Origin: Ectobacillus panaciterrae DSM 19096
GTDB lineage: Bacteria; Bacillota; Bacilli; Bacillales; Bacillaceae_G
DNA: 53,174 nucleotides
Reading direction: 5' to 3'
Assembly (NCBI RefSeq): GCF_000430785.1
Contig: NZ_AUMR01000048.1
Span: forward strand, 1 to 53,174
This document shows positions 20,831 through 30,210 of this stretch, piece after piece. The position numbers were made by a program, and so were the translations under genes. Under the pieces are notes generated by a model. The model worked only from the letters and a program-made list of their open reading frames with translations, was not told where the DNA came from and did not search any database. Position 1 is the stretch's first letter. Every line of letters starts with the position of its first letter.

Positions 20831-21187
20831 CTACTTAGAAATAGGAATAATTACCTCTCCCGGTTTCGAGAAGAAGTAATCTCTTCTGGCAATCTTTGCA
20901 ATATACTCGTCGTCGTTCAAATTTTGAACTTGGCCGTTCAGTTTTTTCTGCTCCGCACTTAACGTCCCCAGTTCTCTCTTCAGCTCTTGAATTTGCGCTT
21001 GCTGCTTCTTAATATTTGCTTTCTGCTTATAGAACGTAATATTTAAACTGATTACAACGGTAAGGGCAAATGTAAGAAACAGAGTCAAACGACGCAGAAG
21101 ACGCTTTTTGCTTTTATTCTCTGTTGGTAGTGTATGCTGCGGTGACGAAGTTGGATTCTCTCTTACATATTTTTTCAGTTCCCTCAT
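20831..21187 (-). CDS. divIC: septum formation initiator protein DivIC
   Basis: Bitopic divisome protein acting with FtsL and DivIB. The 118 residues have a cytoplasmic N-terminus, a single TM at about 33-52 (LTLFLTFALTVVISLNITFY), a coiled coil (about 55-90, KQQAQIQELKRELGTLSAEQ) and the family ending with DDEYIAKIARRDYFFSKPGE. It overlaps the end of yabQ by 4 bases. Confidence 0.96.
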   Translation of the reverse strand: MRELKKYVRENPTSSPQHTLPTENKSKKRLLRRLTLFLTFALTVVISLNITFYKQKANIKKQQAQIQELKRELGTLSAEQKKLNGQVQNLNDDEYIAKIARRDYFFSKPGEVIIPISK

Positions 21188-21837
21188 TCACGAGGTCCCC
21201 CTAACCTTTTTTTAATGTATTTCCACCATTTTAGGACAATCACTTTCATCTTCTCGATTTTTCGCAAGAATCCTGCACAGTGTCTTATAAAAATTTTAAC
21301 ACGGTTAGGGAGAAGTTTCCATACAAGCGTTCCAATAAATCGAAGCGGGACGTAAACAATTTTCCATATAAACAGCAAAATACGGATGCACAGCCTGTAA
21401 ATGAATAGAGAAATTGCTTGAATTGTACGAAGCAGAAACAGCAAAATTGCTATTAATAGCTGTATGAACAATATAATAGGCTTAATCACGAGCAGCTTGA
21501 ACAGAGAAGCTAACAGTTTATACGTTCGAATTGTAAACTGAATGATGGCTTCCAGCATTTTTACATATAGCTTTTTCAGCAGACTTTGATAGGCAGCGAA
21601 TCCGCACAGCAGTGCAACAAATATATATATACGCAGTTCTGCTTCATTCACAAGCAGCAGGACGTAAAAGATAAGGAGAGCTTGGACAGTCCAAAACAGT
21701 AAATCGTGTATGAACACAATCCATCTTTTTCGTTTCGGACGCTGCAAAAAACGGTGATAAGTATCCAGAGCTGCGCCCACCCATGCCCCCATTCCAACCA
21801 TGGAAAGCATTGTATAAAACTGTACGGTAAGGCTCAT
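21184..21837 (-). CDS. yabQ: spore cortex protein YabQ
   Basis: A 217-residue membrane protein: several hydrophobic helices in the first 150 residues (start MSLTVQFYTMLSMVGMGAWV), then a basic, aromatic C-terminal half. Family members are sigma-E dependent and localise to the forespore membrane, where they are needed for cortex formation. It overlaps yabP and divIC by 4 bases each. Confidence 0.9.
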   Translation of the reverse strand: MSLTVQFYTMLSMVGMGAWVGAALDTYHRFLQRPKRKRWIVFIHDLLFWTVQALLIFYVLLLVNEAELRIYIFVALLCGFAAYQSLLKKLYVKMLEAIIQFTIRTYKLLASLFKLLVIKPIILFIQLLIAILLFLLRTIQAISLFIYRLCIRILLFIWKIVYVPLRFIGTLVWKLLPNRVKIFIRHCAGFLRKIEKMKVIVLKWWKYIKKRLGGPRE

Positions 21838-22142
21838 TTAAACAACTTGCTAAAGAAGCCTTTAGCCTTCTCCGCATGATGCTCATCTATATACGCCATC
21901 TCGAACACTTTTCCCTTGATAGATACAATGCCCTTTTCAACATCCAAGTTTTTCATTTGCAGATTTTGACCGCGAATCGTCAAAAAACCCATAACTGTCT
22001 CCAGAAGAAATTCTTCACTATCAAAGCTTTCTACTTGCTTAACGCCTGTGATGTCCAGAAGGCGCCTGCCCCGCATAATAACATCATGCTCAACAGAAGC
22101 GTTTGTATTATTAGAAGAAGCTGCTTGGTAGCCCTTGTTCAT
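21834..22142 (-). CDS. yabP: sporulation protein YabP
   Basis: A 102-residue protein of the YabP/YqfC family, with the core MRGRRLLDITGVKQVESFDS and ETVMGFLTIRGQNLQMKNLD. It acts with YabQ during spore formation; the biochemical role is not known. ATG at 22142 or the adjacent ATG at 22145 follow a GGGGG site. It overlaps yabQ by 4 bases. Confidence 0.92.
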   Translation of the reverse strand: MNKGYQAASSNNTNASVEHDVIMRGRRLLDITGVKQVESFDSEEFLLETVMGFLTIRGQNLQMKNLDVEKGIVSIKGKVFEMAYIDEHHAEKAKGFFSKLFK

Positions 22143-22173
22143 CATAATCCCCCCATAGCTAGTACTGTTACCA

Positions 22174-22201
22174 ATGTATGAGGAGAGCCGCCTATTTAGA
22201 A
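22174..22201 (-). promoter_or_regulatory. possible sigma-E promoter of yabPQ
   Basis: On the minus strand CATACATT (22174-22181) matches the sigma-E -10 consensus, with an ATA-containing -35 (TCTAAATAG at 22193-22201). The spacing is right, and yabPQ are sigma-E dependent in B. subtilis. The -35 overlaps the end of rqcP. Confidence 0.55.
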
Positions 22202-22468
22202 CAAGCCTTCCGCTTCAGCTTTTTCTTCTTTGACGATAGAATACATCTCATTGGCCGCTTCTTTTTTCGTCGTTTCCTTCAATTCATTCACTTTTACAGT
22301 TACAATCTTTTGACCAAAACGAACTGTCAACTCATCACCCACTTTTACAGTGGAGCTTGCTTTCGCAGGCTGACCGTTAATCATGATGCGTCCTTGATCG
22401 GCTACTTCTTTTGCCAATGTTCTTCTTTTAATTAAACGAGAAACTTTTAAAAATTTATCCAATCTCAT
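22196..22468 (-). CDS. rqcP: RqcP, S4-domain ribosome-associated quality-control factor (YabO)
   Basis: A 90-residue S4/Hsp15-like protein with [21 protein letters not shown], the RNA-binding face, and [20 protein letters not shown]. Bacillus RqcP works with RqcH in C-terminal alanine tailing of stalled nascent chains on the 50S subunit. It follows yabN after 11 bases. Confidence 0.93.
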   Translation of the reverse strand: MRLDKFLKVSRLIKRRTLAKEVADQGRIMINGQPAKASSTVKVGDELTVRFGQKIVTVKVNELKETTKKEAANEMYSIVKEEKAEAEGLF

Positions 22469-22479
22469 CCGAATCTCTC

Positions 22480-23943
22480 CTACTCAATTCCGTTTTGTTT
22501 TGCCTCTTCCCATAAAACATCAAGTTCTTCTAACGTAAGAGAATCTATTTCCTTATTCATCCCGGCAACCCTGTCTTCCATGTATGAAAATCGGTTCAAA
22601 AACTTTCGATTTGTTGTATGCAGTGCCTCTTCTGGATTCAGCTTATAAAAACGAGCGATGTTTACAAAAGCAAATAAAATATCTCCAAACTCCTTCAGCA
22701 TGCGCTCCGGATCCATCTTTTTCACTTCAGTCCGGAACTCTTCCCATTCTTCGCTGACCTTCTCCATCATCGGCTCTGCATCCTGCCAATCGAAACCGAC
22801 CTTCGCCGCCTTCTTCTGTAATTCATAGGCTTGCAAGAGCTGCGGCAGGCTTTTCGGAATACCGGATAGTACAGATTCTTTCACTGTTCCTTTTTCCTGT
22901 TTTTTAATTTCGTTCCAGTTCACTACTACGTCTTCAGCATTGTCAGCCTGGACTTCTCCAAATACATGCGGATGACGGCGCACCATTTTTTCTGACAGGG
23001 TGCGAATTACATCGTCAATTGAGAACCACCCTTCATCTTCTCCAATTTGGGCATGGAGCATAACCTGCAGCAAAACATCCCCAAGCTCCTCGATGATGTG
23101 GTCGTCATCTTCCTCGTCAATCGCCTCTAACAGTTCATACGCCTCTTCAATTAAGTATTTCTTTAAAGATTGATGCGTTTGCTCTTTATCCCATGGACAT
23201 CCGTTCGGTCCGCGCAGCTCGGCTATAATGCGGCGCAGCTCATGAAACTCTTGATACAGAAGCTCTTCATCCTTTATAGGAGGAACATATACGCTCGTTA
23301 AGTTATTTAATTCTGCTTCATGATCTAATTCATACAACAGCACTTTCTTCACGCTTTCAGATGACGTTCCGGCGGCTGTCACAATATATACTTCATAATC
23401 ATCAGGCAAGGACTCCATCAATGTCAGCTTTACTTCGGACGCGATAAATGCATCATATACTTGGCAAAAGATAATATGGTGACGAAGCTCCAGCTCATCC
23501 TGCCTAAAGGATGTTGCATCCACTAGCTGGAATCCTTCAACCGGATCAATTTTCACGCTTGCAAACAACGGATCCAGAAAGCTTTGACCTCCCTTAATTT
23601 CCACTCCAATGCCGCGCGCTTCTCCTTGCTCCAGCAAAAGCTGTACCGTACGTTCCGCTACTAAAGGATGCCCTGGTACCGCGTACACAATATCCTGCTC
23701 TGCGGCCCGCTCCAGAAGGATAGACGTAATAGATTCATATACTTGTTCAAACTCGTCGTACGCTTCATATACAGCATCAAAAGAAGTGTACGTCAGCCCT
23801 TCTGCTTCAAGCTGGGCGATTACCGGATGCTCTTTCGTGCGTACGTATAGATGAGACGTTTCCTTCAGCAAACGATATACACCCATCGTAAGCTGATCCA
23901 GCTCACCGGCGCCAAGACCGATAATTGTAATTGTGTGTTTCAT
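22480..23943 (-). CDS. yabN: YabN: tetrapyrrole-methylase-like domain fused to MazG NTP pyrophosphohydrolase
   Basis: A 487-residue fusion. Residues 1 to about 220 form a TP-methylase fold ([33 protein letters not shown]). The rest carries MazG repeats, with [20 protein letters not shown] then [10 protein letters not shown] and [15 protein letters not shown], and a second copy with [13 protein letters not shown]. MazG domains hydrolyse non-canonical nucleoside triphosphates; the methylase part has no known substrate. Upstream lie the tandem F2 repeats. Confidence 0.94.
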   Translation of the reverse strand: MKHTITIIGLGAGELDQLTMGVYRLLKETSHLYVRTKEHPVIAQLEAEGLTYTSFDAVYEAYDEFEQVYESITSILLERAAEQDIVYAVPGHPLVAERTVQLLLEQGEARGIGVEIKGGQSFLDPLFASVKIDPVEGFQLVDATSFRQDELELRHHIIFCQVYDAFIASEVKLTLMESLPDDYEVYIVTAAGTSSESVKKVLLYELDHEAELNNLTSVYVPPIKDEELLYQEFHELRRIIAELRGPNGCPWDKEQTHQSLKKYLIEEAYELLEAIDEEDDDHIIEELGDVLLQVMLHAQIGEDEGWFSIDDVIRTLSEKMVRRHPHVFGEVQADNAEDVVVNWNEIKKQEKGTVKESVLSGIPKSLPQLLQAYELQKKAAKVGFDWQDAEPMMEKVSEEWEEFRTEVKKMDPERMLKEFGDILFAFVNIARFYKLNPEEALHTTNRKFLNRFSYMEDRVAGMNKEIDSLTLEELDVLWEEAKQNGIE

Positions 23944-23983
23944 AAGCCTTCACTCCTTTTTCATCTCGTATGAACAGAACAAA

Positions 23984-24101
23984 ACGGAACTTCATCTGCA
24001 GACGCTCTCCCTGCAGATGTTAGCTGAGCCAATCAGGCTGCGTCCGTTCTTCTTTCTGCCTACAACATCTTGTTACGGACGGTTTGAGCGCGGTAAGGCG
24101 A
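23984..24101 (-). repeat. F2 structured repeat, copy a
   Basis: It contains a variable hairpin CATCTGCAG/CTGCAGATG (about 23993-24019), the conserved link TTAGCTGAGCCAATCAGGCT, and a second stem CGTCCGT/ACGGACG (about 24040-24080) ending GTTTGAGCGCGG. The next copy follows directly. No gene lies in the 230 bases between yabN and the flippase gene. Confidence 0.8.
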
Positions 24102-24208
24102 AACTCATCTGTAGATGTTAGCTGAGCCAATCGGGCTCTTAGCGTCCGTTCTTCTTCCTGCCTGCAGCATCTTGTTACGGACGGTTTGAGCGCGGCAGTA
24201 ACGGAACC
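24102..24208 (-). repeat. F2 structured repeat, copy b (overlaps the yabM 3' end)
   Basis: It repeats copy a: a shortened first hairpin CATCTGTAGATG, the link TTAGCTGAGCCAATCGGGCT, then GCTCTTAGCGTCCGT and ACGGACGGTTTGAGC. Its left end extends into the coding end of the flippase gene, so the last nine or so codons and the TAA stop of that gene lie in repeat sequence. Confidence 0.8.
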
Positions 24209-25779
24209 TTCCCGCCCTTCCAAACAATCCCAATTTCCTCTTCTGTAAATATCTGCAATTTAAAGATAAGGAATATATACATTACTCCCCCAGACGCAGC
24301 AGCGGTTAAAGCTTCTAATGATGCAGCTCCGCGATGGCCTGAATGCACGCCTGTCAATAGATGCTCGAATAGATATGTGTATATGGTGACGCATAAAATC
24401 ATTCCTATACAAGAAAAGATAACATTTCCGATGTTGCGCCAGTTAAACAGCGGCTGATGCATCTTTCGTCTCAGCGCCGCAATGTTTAAGAAAGCGATAC
24501 AAAAAAGCGCCAATACGGTTGCCGCGGCGGCTCCTAAAGCACCTATGTCCGGGATAAGAATGCGATTTCCAATATATTTCACAATAGCTCCTATAAGCAC
24601 AAAAAAGGCAGGTAATGTTGTGTTTCCCAGCCCTTGCAGCACGGTGGACGTCGTAATAGAAAAGGCACTAAATATAATAGAAATTGCCAATACCGCTAAT
24701 AAATCAGAGCCGTCACTATTTTGAAACAGCATAATATTAACCGGGCGGATAATACATACCAGTCCCCCTGTTGCAGCTAGTCCAATTACTAATGTAAGCT
24801 TCATCGCAAACTGTATTTTTTTCTGAATAAAAACATAGTCACCGCGCACGCGCGCGCCTGAAATAAGCGGTACAAGCGGTAAGGCAAAGGAAGTGGCAGC
24901 CACTGTTCCAAGCTGTATAAGCGGAATTCCCCGATCATACACTCCTTTTATAATTTTCGCTTTTGTCCCCGTTTCTCCTGTTGCAACCAATAGGCTGTAT
25001 AAAGATATAGAGTCCACTAACTGTATTAAGATCAACACAAGATTGCTTACACAAATCATGATGCCTTGCCAAAACACCAGCTTAATAATCAAGCTTTTAT
25101 CCGGAATTGCAGACCATGTTTGCGCAAAAATTTCTTTGATTTTGTTTCGTAAGAAATACAGTAAAATCATAACGCTGATTGCACCGCCAACAACAGAACC
25201 TGACATGGCGCCCGCACCGACCGTATAGCTGTCAAAGCCCGCTGCTACCAACAGCAGTGACAGCAGTACGATAACAGCAACTCGGATAGTTTGCTCTATG
25301 ACTTGGGACACAGCAGTAGGTGTCATATTTCCGAAGCCTTGAAAATATCCTCTCGCTACAGATAAAAACGGCATAAGCAAAAACGAAAAAGAAACAACCT
25401 TCAGCAGTTTGTCCAGCTTTTCGTCCCCCATAAACACAGCAATGGCGTGTGAGCCGAAGAAAAAAACAAAAAATAGACCGGAGCCTATCATCATTAAAAA
25501 CCAGAATGAAATAAAAATAATGCCGTTTGCTTCCTGCTCATTCCCCTTCTCCAATCGGGAAGCCACAAGCTTTGAAATTACAACCGGAAATCCATAGGTC
25601 GCCAGCACCAGACAAATACCATAGACAGGATATACCTGCTGATAAATATAAAAACCAATATCCCCTGCGATATTTTGGTAAGGAATACGGTAAAAAGCGC
25701 TCAGCACTTTCATAATGAGACTGGCAAGCGTAAGAATGATCGCACCTTGCCAAAACGCTTGATACTTCTTCGTTTCCAT
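24175..25779 (-). CDS. yabM: polysaccharide/lipid flippase of the MATE/Wzx-MurJ type (YabM)
   Basis: A 534-residue integral membrane protein with about 14 hydrophobic helices. The N-terminus AFWQGAIILTLASLIMKVLS and the stretch FYRIPYQNIAGDIGFYIYQQ are typical of the SpoVB/Wzx branch of the MOP superfamily. Substrate is unknown; cell-wall or spore-wall lipid-linked precursors are likely by family. The C-terminal tail PLLPRSNRP is encoded by an F2 repeat, so the original end has probably been replaced. In B. subtilis the orthologue lies at the same place between yabN and spoVT. Confidence 0.9.
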   Translation of the reverse strand: METKKYQAFWQGAIILTLASLIMKVLSAFYRIPYQNIAGDIGFYIYQQVYPVYGICLVLATYGFPVVISKLVASRLEKGNEQEANGIIFISFWFLMMIGSGLFFVFFFGSHAIAVFMGDEKLDKLLKVVSFSFLLMPFLSVARGYFQGFGNMTPTAVSQVIEQTIRVAVIVLLSLLLVAAGFDSYTVGAGAMSGSVVGGAISVMILLYFLRNKIKEIFAQTWSAIPDKSLIIKLVFWQGIMICVSNLVLILIQLVDSISLYSLLVATGETGTKAKIIKGVYDRGIPLIQLGTVAATSFALPLVPLISGARVRGDYVFIQKKIQFAMKLTLVIGLAATGGLVCIIRPVNIMLFQNSDGSDLLAVLAISIIFSAFSITTSTVLQGLGNTTLPAFFVLIGAIVKYIGNRILIPDIGALGAAAATVLALFCIAFLNIAALRRKMHQPLFNWRNIGNVIFSCIGMILCVTIYTYLFEHLLTGVHSGHRGAASLEALTAAASGGVMYIFLIFKLQIFTEEEIGIVWKGGKVPLLPRSNRP

Positions 25780-25870
25780 GCAAAAGCTCCTTCTTTCATA
25801 TACTCATGCCACGTATTATATCATACTCCACCATGTACACCGCTTAAAATTTCTTATTGCCCGCAACATG

Positions 25871-25900
25871 AAAAAAGGTAGCTTTACGCTACCTCAAAAA
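25871..25900 (-). terminator. spoVT terminator
   Basis: Hairpin GAGGTAGC / GCTACCTT with a T-run on the minus strand, immediately after the spoVT stop. Confidence 0.85.
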
Positions 25901-26437
25901 TTACTGTTCCATTTGCTTTGCCAAGAAGCTTGCCGCTGTCTCAACAGCTTTATGCTCTACATCTCCAATAACTTTTTCTTTTGAGAAGATGATAACAGCG
26001 CCAATCGGATCTCCGTTTGCAATGATAGGCCCGATTGTGTAAGAAGATACTTTTTCTTGCAGACCGTCAATAATCGAAATTTCGCTTTCATCCGTCATTA
26101 CAATAGAATTGCGGTCTTCCATCACCTTTTCAACTAAGTCACCAATATTTTTATTTAAGAATTCTTTTTTAGAAACACCTGCTACGGCAATAATGTGATC
26201 ACGGTCGCAAATGAGTACGTTGTGTCCTAAGCTGTCATAGAGCGCATCAGCATATTCTTTTGCAAAATCACTTAATTCGCTGATCGGTGAGTATTTTTTT
26301 AAGATGACTTCTCCATCTCGATCCACAAAAATTTCTAACGGGTCCCCTTCACGAATGCGAAGGGTTCTGCGAATTTCTTTTGGAATAACGACTCTGCCTA
26401 AATCATCAATTCGACGTACTATTCCAGTTGCTTTCAT
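25901..26437 (-). CDS. spoVT: stage V sporulation transcription factor SpoVT
   Basis: Forespore regulator tuning sigma-G dependent genes. The 178 residues have an AbrB-like swapped-hairpin DNA-binding domain at 1-50 (GIVRRIDDLGRVVIPKEIRR) and a C-terminal GAF-like domain (about 56-178). The DNA-binding part resembles AbrB in this window. GAGG lies 10 bases before the ATG. It is a single-gene unit with its own terminator. Confidence 0.97.
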   Translation of the reverse strand: MKATGIVRRIDDLGRVVIPKEIRRTLRIREGDPLEIFVDRDGEVILKKYSPISELSDFAKEYADALYDSLGHNVLICDRDHIIAVAGVSKKEFLNKNIGDLVEKVMEDRNSIVMTDESEISIIDGLQEKVSSYTIGPIIANGDPIGAVIIFSKEKVIGDVEHKAVETAASFLAKQMEQ

Positions 26438-26526
26438 TCTAATGCTGCCTCGCTTTCTACAGATGGTAAAAGTGGTGATTTTCCTTATCTTCTCCTTATA
26501 TTGTAAAAATCACCAACTGTTAAGCA

Positions 26527-26556
26527 TAGTATTGTACACATTAGAGGTTCTATGCA
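26527..26556 (-). promoter_or_regulatory. possible sigma-G promoter of spoVT
   Basis: On the minus strand TGCATA (26551-26556) and CAATACTA (26527-26534) are 16 bases apart, close to forespore sigma-G elements. spoVT is sigma-G dependent in B. subtilis. Downstream, the leader has a perfect 9-base inverted repeat (GGTGATTTT and AAAATCACC, about 26470-26512). Confidence 0.5.
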
Positions 26557-26581
26557 CGCCGAATATCATTTTCTTGTCAAA

Positions 26582-29500
26582 CTAGGCATTTACTGCTTCT
26601 TTTTTTACGTCCTTCAATCCTTTTAACAGGTTTTCTGCAATCGTCAGCCATTTAGATGGCTCCATGCCTTTAATATCAATTACAATCTTCAGTTTAGAGC
26701 CTTCCATGCCTAAGCGTATCATCCGTCCAAAACTGTTGCTTAATACAAACAGCTTTCCACCGTCGATATTTTGACTTGCTTTTTCAGAAAACAGAAAAAT
26801 CACATCTTGCTTAACCTGCTTAATAGACTCGATTTTCTCTTGCATTGCTAATACTTTTAAGATGGCGATTTGCAGCAAGTAACCTACCTCCTGCGGATAG
26901 TCGCCAAAGCGGTCTGTCATTTCTTCCTGCAACTCTTCAATATCCTCAATCGCAGAAACGCTCCTGAAGTGTTTGTACATTACAATCTTTTGTTTGCTGT
27001 CTGAAATATACTCATCCGGCAAATATGCATCTACCTCTAAGTCGATTTCTACATCAAAGCGCGCTTCTGCCTCAGAAGTGCCTTTACGCTGTTCAATAGC
27101 TTCCTTAAGCATTTGCGAGTACAAATCGAATCCGACAGAATCGATAAAACCATGCTGCTCTGCACCTAATAAGTTGCCGGCTCCGCGGATGGATAAATCC
27201 CGCATAGCAATCTTAAACCCAGAGCCAAGCTCAGTAAACTCCTTAATCGCTTGCAAGCGCTTTTCAGCTACTTCAGAAAGAACCTTATCTTTTTTATACG
27301 TAAAGTATGAATACGCTACCCTGTTGGAACGCCCTACTCGTCCGCGAAGCTGATAGAGCTGTGATAATCCCATGCGATCCGCATCATATACGATGAGCGT
27401 ATTGACATTTGGAATATCTACACCTGTTTCAATAATAGTTGTACTTACGAGAACATCATATTGTCCGTCCAAGAAGGAAATCATAACAGATTCGAGTTCG
27501 CCTTCATTCATTTTTCCGTGCGCAAAAGTAACGCGCGCATCCGGGACAAGCATCGAAATCTCTTCAGCTTTTCTCTCGATATCCTCAACACGGTTATATA
27601 AAAAATAGATTTGACCGCCGCGTGCCAGCTCACGTTCAATAGCTTCACGAATCAGCCCGGGGTTATATTCAACCACGTATGTTTGAACCGGGAAGCGGTT
27701 TTCAGGCGGTGTTTCAATAACAGACAAATCGCGGACGCCAAGCATAGACATATGCAAGGTACGCGGAATTGGTGTTGCCGTTAACGTAAGTACATCGATA
27801 TGCGCTTTCATTTGCTTAATTTTTTCTTTATGTGTTACACCAAAGCGCTGCTCTTCATCAATGATAAGCAAGCCTAGGTCTTTAAATGTAATATCCTTAG
27901 ACAGTACACGATGTGTTCCAATTACAATATCAATGGTGCCATCTTTTAAGCCTTTGATCGTTTCATTCTGCTGCTTTCTTGTACGAAAGCGGCTTAATAA
28001 ACCGATTTGAATCGGATAATCTTGAAAACGCTCTCGAATCGTCTCATAATGCTGCTGCGCTAAAATTGTGGTAGGAACTAAGATAGCTACCTGCTTTCCG
28101 TCCATAATAGCTTTAAATGCTGCCCGGATAGCTACTTCTGTCTTTCCGTAGCCTACATCCCCGCAGAGCAAACGATCCATTGGACGCTCCCGTTCCATAT
28201 CTTTCTTAATTTCTACAATAGAGCGAAGCTGATCTTCTGTTTCTTGATATGGAAATGATGTTTCAAATTCTCTTTGCTCTGCCGTATCAGGCGTGAAAGC
28301 GTATCCTTTTGATGCTTCGCGTTCGGCATACAGCTTGATTAAGTCATCTGCAATATTTTGAACGGACTTCTCTACCTTATTTTTAACGCGCTTCCAGTCG
28401 GTTCCGCCTAACTTATACACTTTTGGCTCTTTTCCTTCAGAGCCTACATATTTCTGGACTTGATCAATTTGCTCAACCGGCACATACAACTTGTCGTTTC
28501 CTTGATATTTAATGTGCAAATAATCTTTGTGAACGCCATTAATTTCCAGTGTTTCAATACCGAGAAACTTCCCGATTCCGTGGTTGACATGGACAACGTA
28601 ATCACCCACTTTTAACTCGGAATAACTTTTAATCCGCTCTGCATTGGACAGCTTTTGTCTCCGCTGCGGCTTTTTCACTTTTTTATTAAATAATTCTTTT
28701 TCCGTAATAACTGCCAGCTTTTGCATCGGCATTTCAAAACCTGCATGCAAATCTCCGGTTACAATTTGAATGCGTCCCGGCGACAGCAAGTCGGCACCCG
28801 ATACAATACTGGCTTCCACATCATAGTCGCTTAAGATATGCTCCAGTTTCTTTACTCGTTCTTCGTTTGCGCCTAAAAGCACAACAGTAAACTTTCCTTT
28901 TTGCCAGCGTTCCAGTTCACTTTTAAAAAGCTGCATTTGCCCATGAAAATCTTGCATCGTCTTACAAGTCATATTTACAATATTTTGCGGATGCGTATGC
29001 GGAATATGACGCAAGAACAGAGTTAAGTATAGATAACTTCGTTTTTTCTGCTGCAAAAGCTTAGCGAAATCATGAGAGAAGGACAAATCTTGCACAATAG
29101 CGCCTTCCTCAAGCAAAGATATATACCAGTCTGCTTCTTCTTTTTCTAAGTGCTCTGCTGTTTCTTGAATGCGCGATACCTCATCTAATACAACAACACC
29201 GTTTTTAGGCAAATAGTCTACTAGACTAAAAGGATGCTCATAGTAGAGGGAAAGATATTTGAACATCTGTTCAATAGATTGCCCGCTTTTTAACTGATCA
29301 AGTTCGCGGCCGATTGTTTCTACAAGCAGCTCTTTCAGTTTTTCATCCTTAACCTTCTTTAACGTTGCTGCCAAACTCTCTTCAAGCTTAGCTGTCCCTT
29401 TTGTCATCTCTTCCGGAGTAAAGATAAATTCAGCAGCCGGTCCAAATGAAACAAAAGCAACCTTATCTTGCGAGCGTTGGTCTTCTATGCTGAACATGCG

Positions 29501-30112
29501 AATAGAATCAATCTCTGTATCAAAAAATTCCACGCGAATCGGCATTTCTTCTGTTAAAGGATAAATATCAAAAATACCCCCGCGAATACTAAAATCACCC
29601 GGAGCCTCTACCATAGACTTACGCTCGTAGCCCATATCTATTAATGTACGTGCCAATTGATCTAAGTCTACATCATCGCCTACCTTCAGCTCCATCTGAT
29701 GCCGGGCCCAAAGCTCTTTAGAAGGCAGGAAGCGGCGCAGCCCTGCAATCGGCGCTACAATGACTGCAGAGTCATGATGCACAAGGTGGTTCATGACTTC
29801 AATGCGCTGTGCCTTAAGCTCAGGACTTGCCACCCCGATTTCAGATGCAATCAGCTCATTAACCGGATAGAGAAATACGTCTTTATCCCCCAATAGTGAA
29901 ACTAAGTCTTCATAGACCTTTTGTGCTTGAAATAAATTATGCGTCACTACAAGCTGCGGACGCCTTGTCTTTTTATAAAGAGCCGCAAGCAGCAAAGTGC
30001 GAGATGAATTAGACATCCCGGAAATGAGCTGCTCCTTCAGCCCTTCTTCAACTCCATTCATAATGGATAAGATTTCTTTATTATCATAAAAACGTTCCAG
30101 TAACCCTAGCAT
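26582..30112 (-). CDS. mfd: transcription-repair coupling factor Mfd
   Basis: ATP-driven translocase that removes stalled RNA polymerase and recruits UvrA. The 1176 residues have UvrB-homology modules in the N-terminal third, the polymerase-interaction domain around GDYVVHVNHGIGKFLG, translocation domain Walker A GDVGYGKTEVA, the IIDEEQRFG motif II, motif VI QLRGRVGRSNR, and the C-terminal D7 domain. Start ATG at 30112 has GAGGAG 8 bases ahead. Confidence 0.98.
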   Translation of the reverse strand: MLGLLERFYDNKEILSIMNGVEEGLKEQLISGMSNSSRTLLLAALYKKTRRPQLVVTHNLFQAQKVYEDLVSLLGDKDVFLYPVNELIASEIGVASPELKAQRIEVMNHLVHHDSAVIVAPIAGLRRFLPSKELWARHQMELKVGDDVDLDQLARTLIDMGYERKSMVEAPGDFSIRGGIFDIYPLTEEMPIRVEFFDTEIDSIRMFSIEDQRSQDKVAFVSFGPAAEFIFTPEEMTKGTAKLEESLAATLKKVKDEKLKELLVETIGRELDQLKSGQSIEQMFKYLSLYYEHPFSLVDYLPKNGVVVLDEVSRIQETAEHLEKEEADWYISLLEEGAIVQDLSFSHDFAKLLQQKKRSYLYLTLFLRHIPHTHPQNIVNMTCKTMQDFHGQMQLFKSELERWQKGKFTVVLLGANEERVKKLEHILSDYDVEASIVSGADLLSPGRIQIVTGDLHAGFEMPMQKLAVITEKELFNKKVKKPQRRQKLSNAERIKSYSELKVGDYVVHVNHGIGKFLGIETLEINGVHKDYLHIKYQGNDKLYVPVEQIDQVQKYVGSEGKEPKVYKLGGTDWKRVKNKVEKSVQNIADDLIKLYAEREASKGYAFTPDTAEQREFETSFPYQETEDQLRSIVEIKKDMERERPMDRLLCGDVGYGKTEVAIRAAFKAIMDGKQVAILVPTTILAQQHYETIRERFQDYPIQIGLLSRFRTRKQQNETIKGLKDGTIDIVIGTHRVLSKDITFKDLGLLIIDEEQRFGVTHKEKIKQMKAHIDVLTLTATPIPRTLHMSMLGVRDLSVIETPPENRFPVQTYVVEYNPGLIREAIERELARGGQIYFLYNRVEDIERKAEEISMLVPDARVTFAHGKMNEGELESVMISFLDGQYDVLVSTTIIETGVDIPNVNTLIVYDADRMGLSQLYQLRGRVGRSNRVAYSYFTYKKDKVLSEVAEKRLQAIKEFTELGSGFKIAMRDLSIRGAGNLLGAEQHGFIDSVGFDLYSQMLKEAIEQRKGTSEAEARFDVEIDLEVDAYLPDEYISDSKQKIVMYKHFRSVSAIEDIEELQEEMTDRFGDYPQEVGYLLQIAILKVLAMQEKIESIKQVKQDVIFLFSEKASQNIDGGKLFVLSNSFGRMIRLGMEGSKLKIVIDIKGMEPSKWLTIAENLLKGLKDVKKEAVNA

Positions 30113-30183
30113 TTTTAAAACTCCTCTCAACAAAAGAGCAAGTCAGTATATTTTTATGCGAAATTTTCAGAAAAATGGAACGG

Positions 30184-30210
30184 AAAAATGCTTTGGACAA
30201 GCCAAAGCTT
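30184..30210 (-). terminator. fin terminator
   Basis: Hairpin GCTTTGG/CCAAAGC followed by a short T-run on the minus strand at the end of fin. Confidence 0.75.

Noticed and set aside
24020-24223. A 67-codon minus-strand frame with an internal repeated peptide (TALKPSVTRCCRQ).
   Set aside because: It is the conceptual translation of the tandem F2 repeats and has no ribosome site. The peptide repeat only reflects the DNA repeat.
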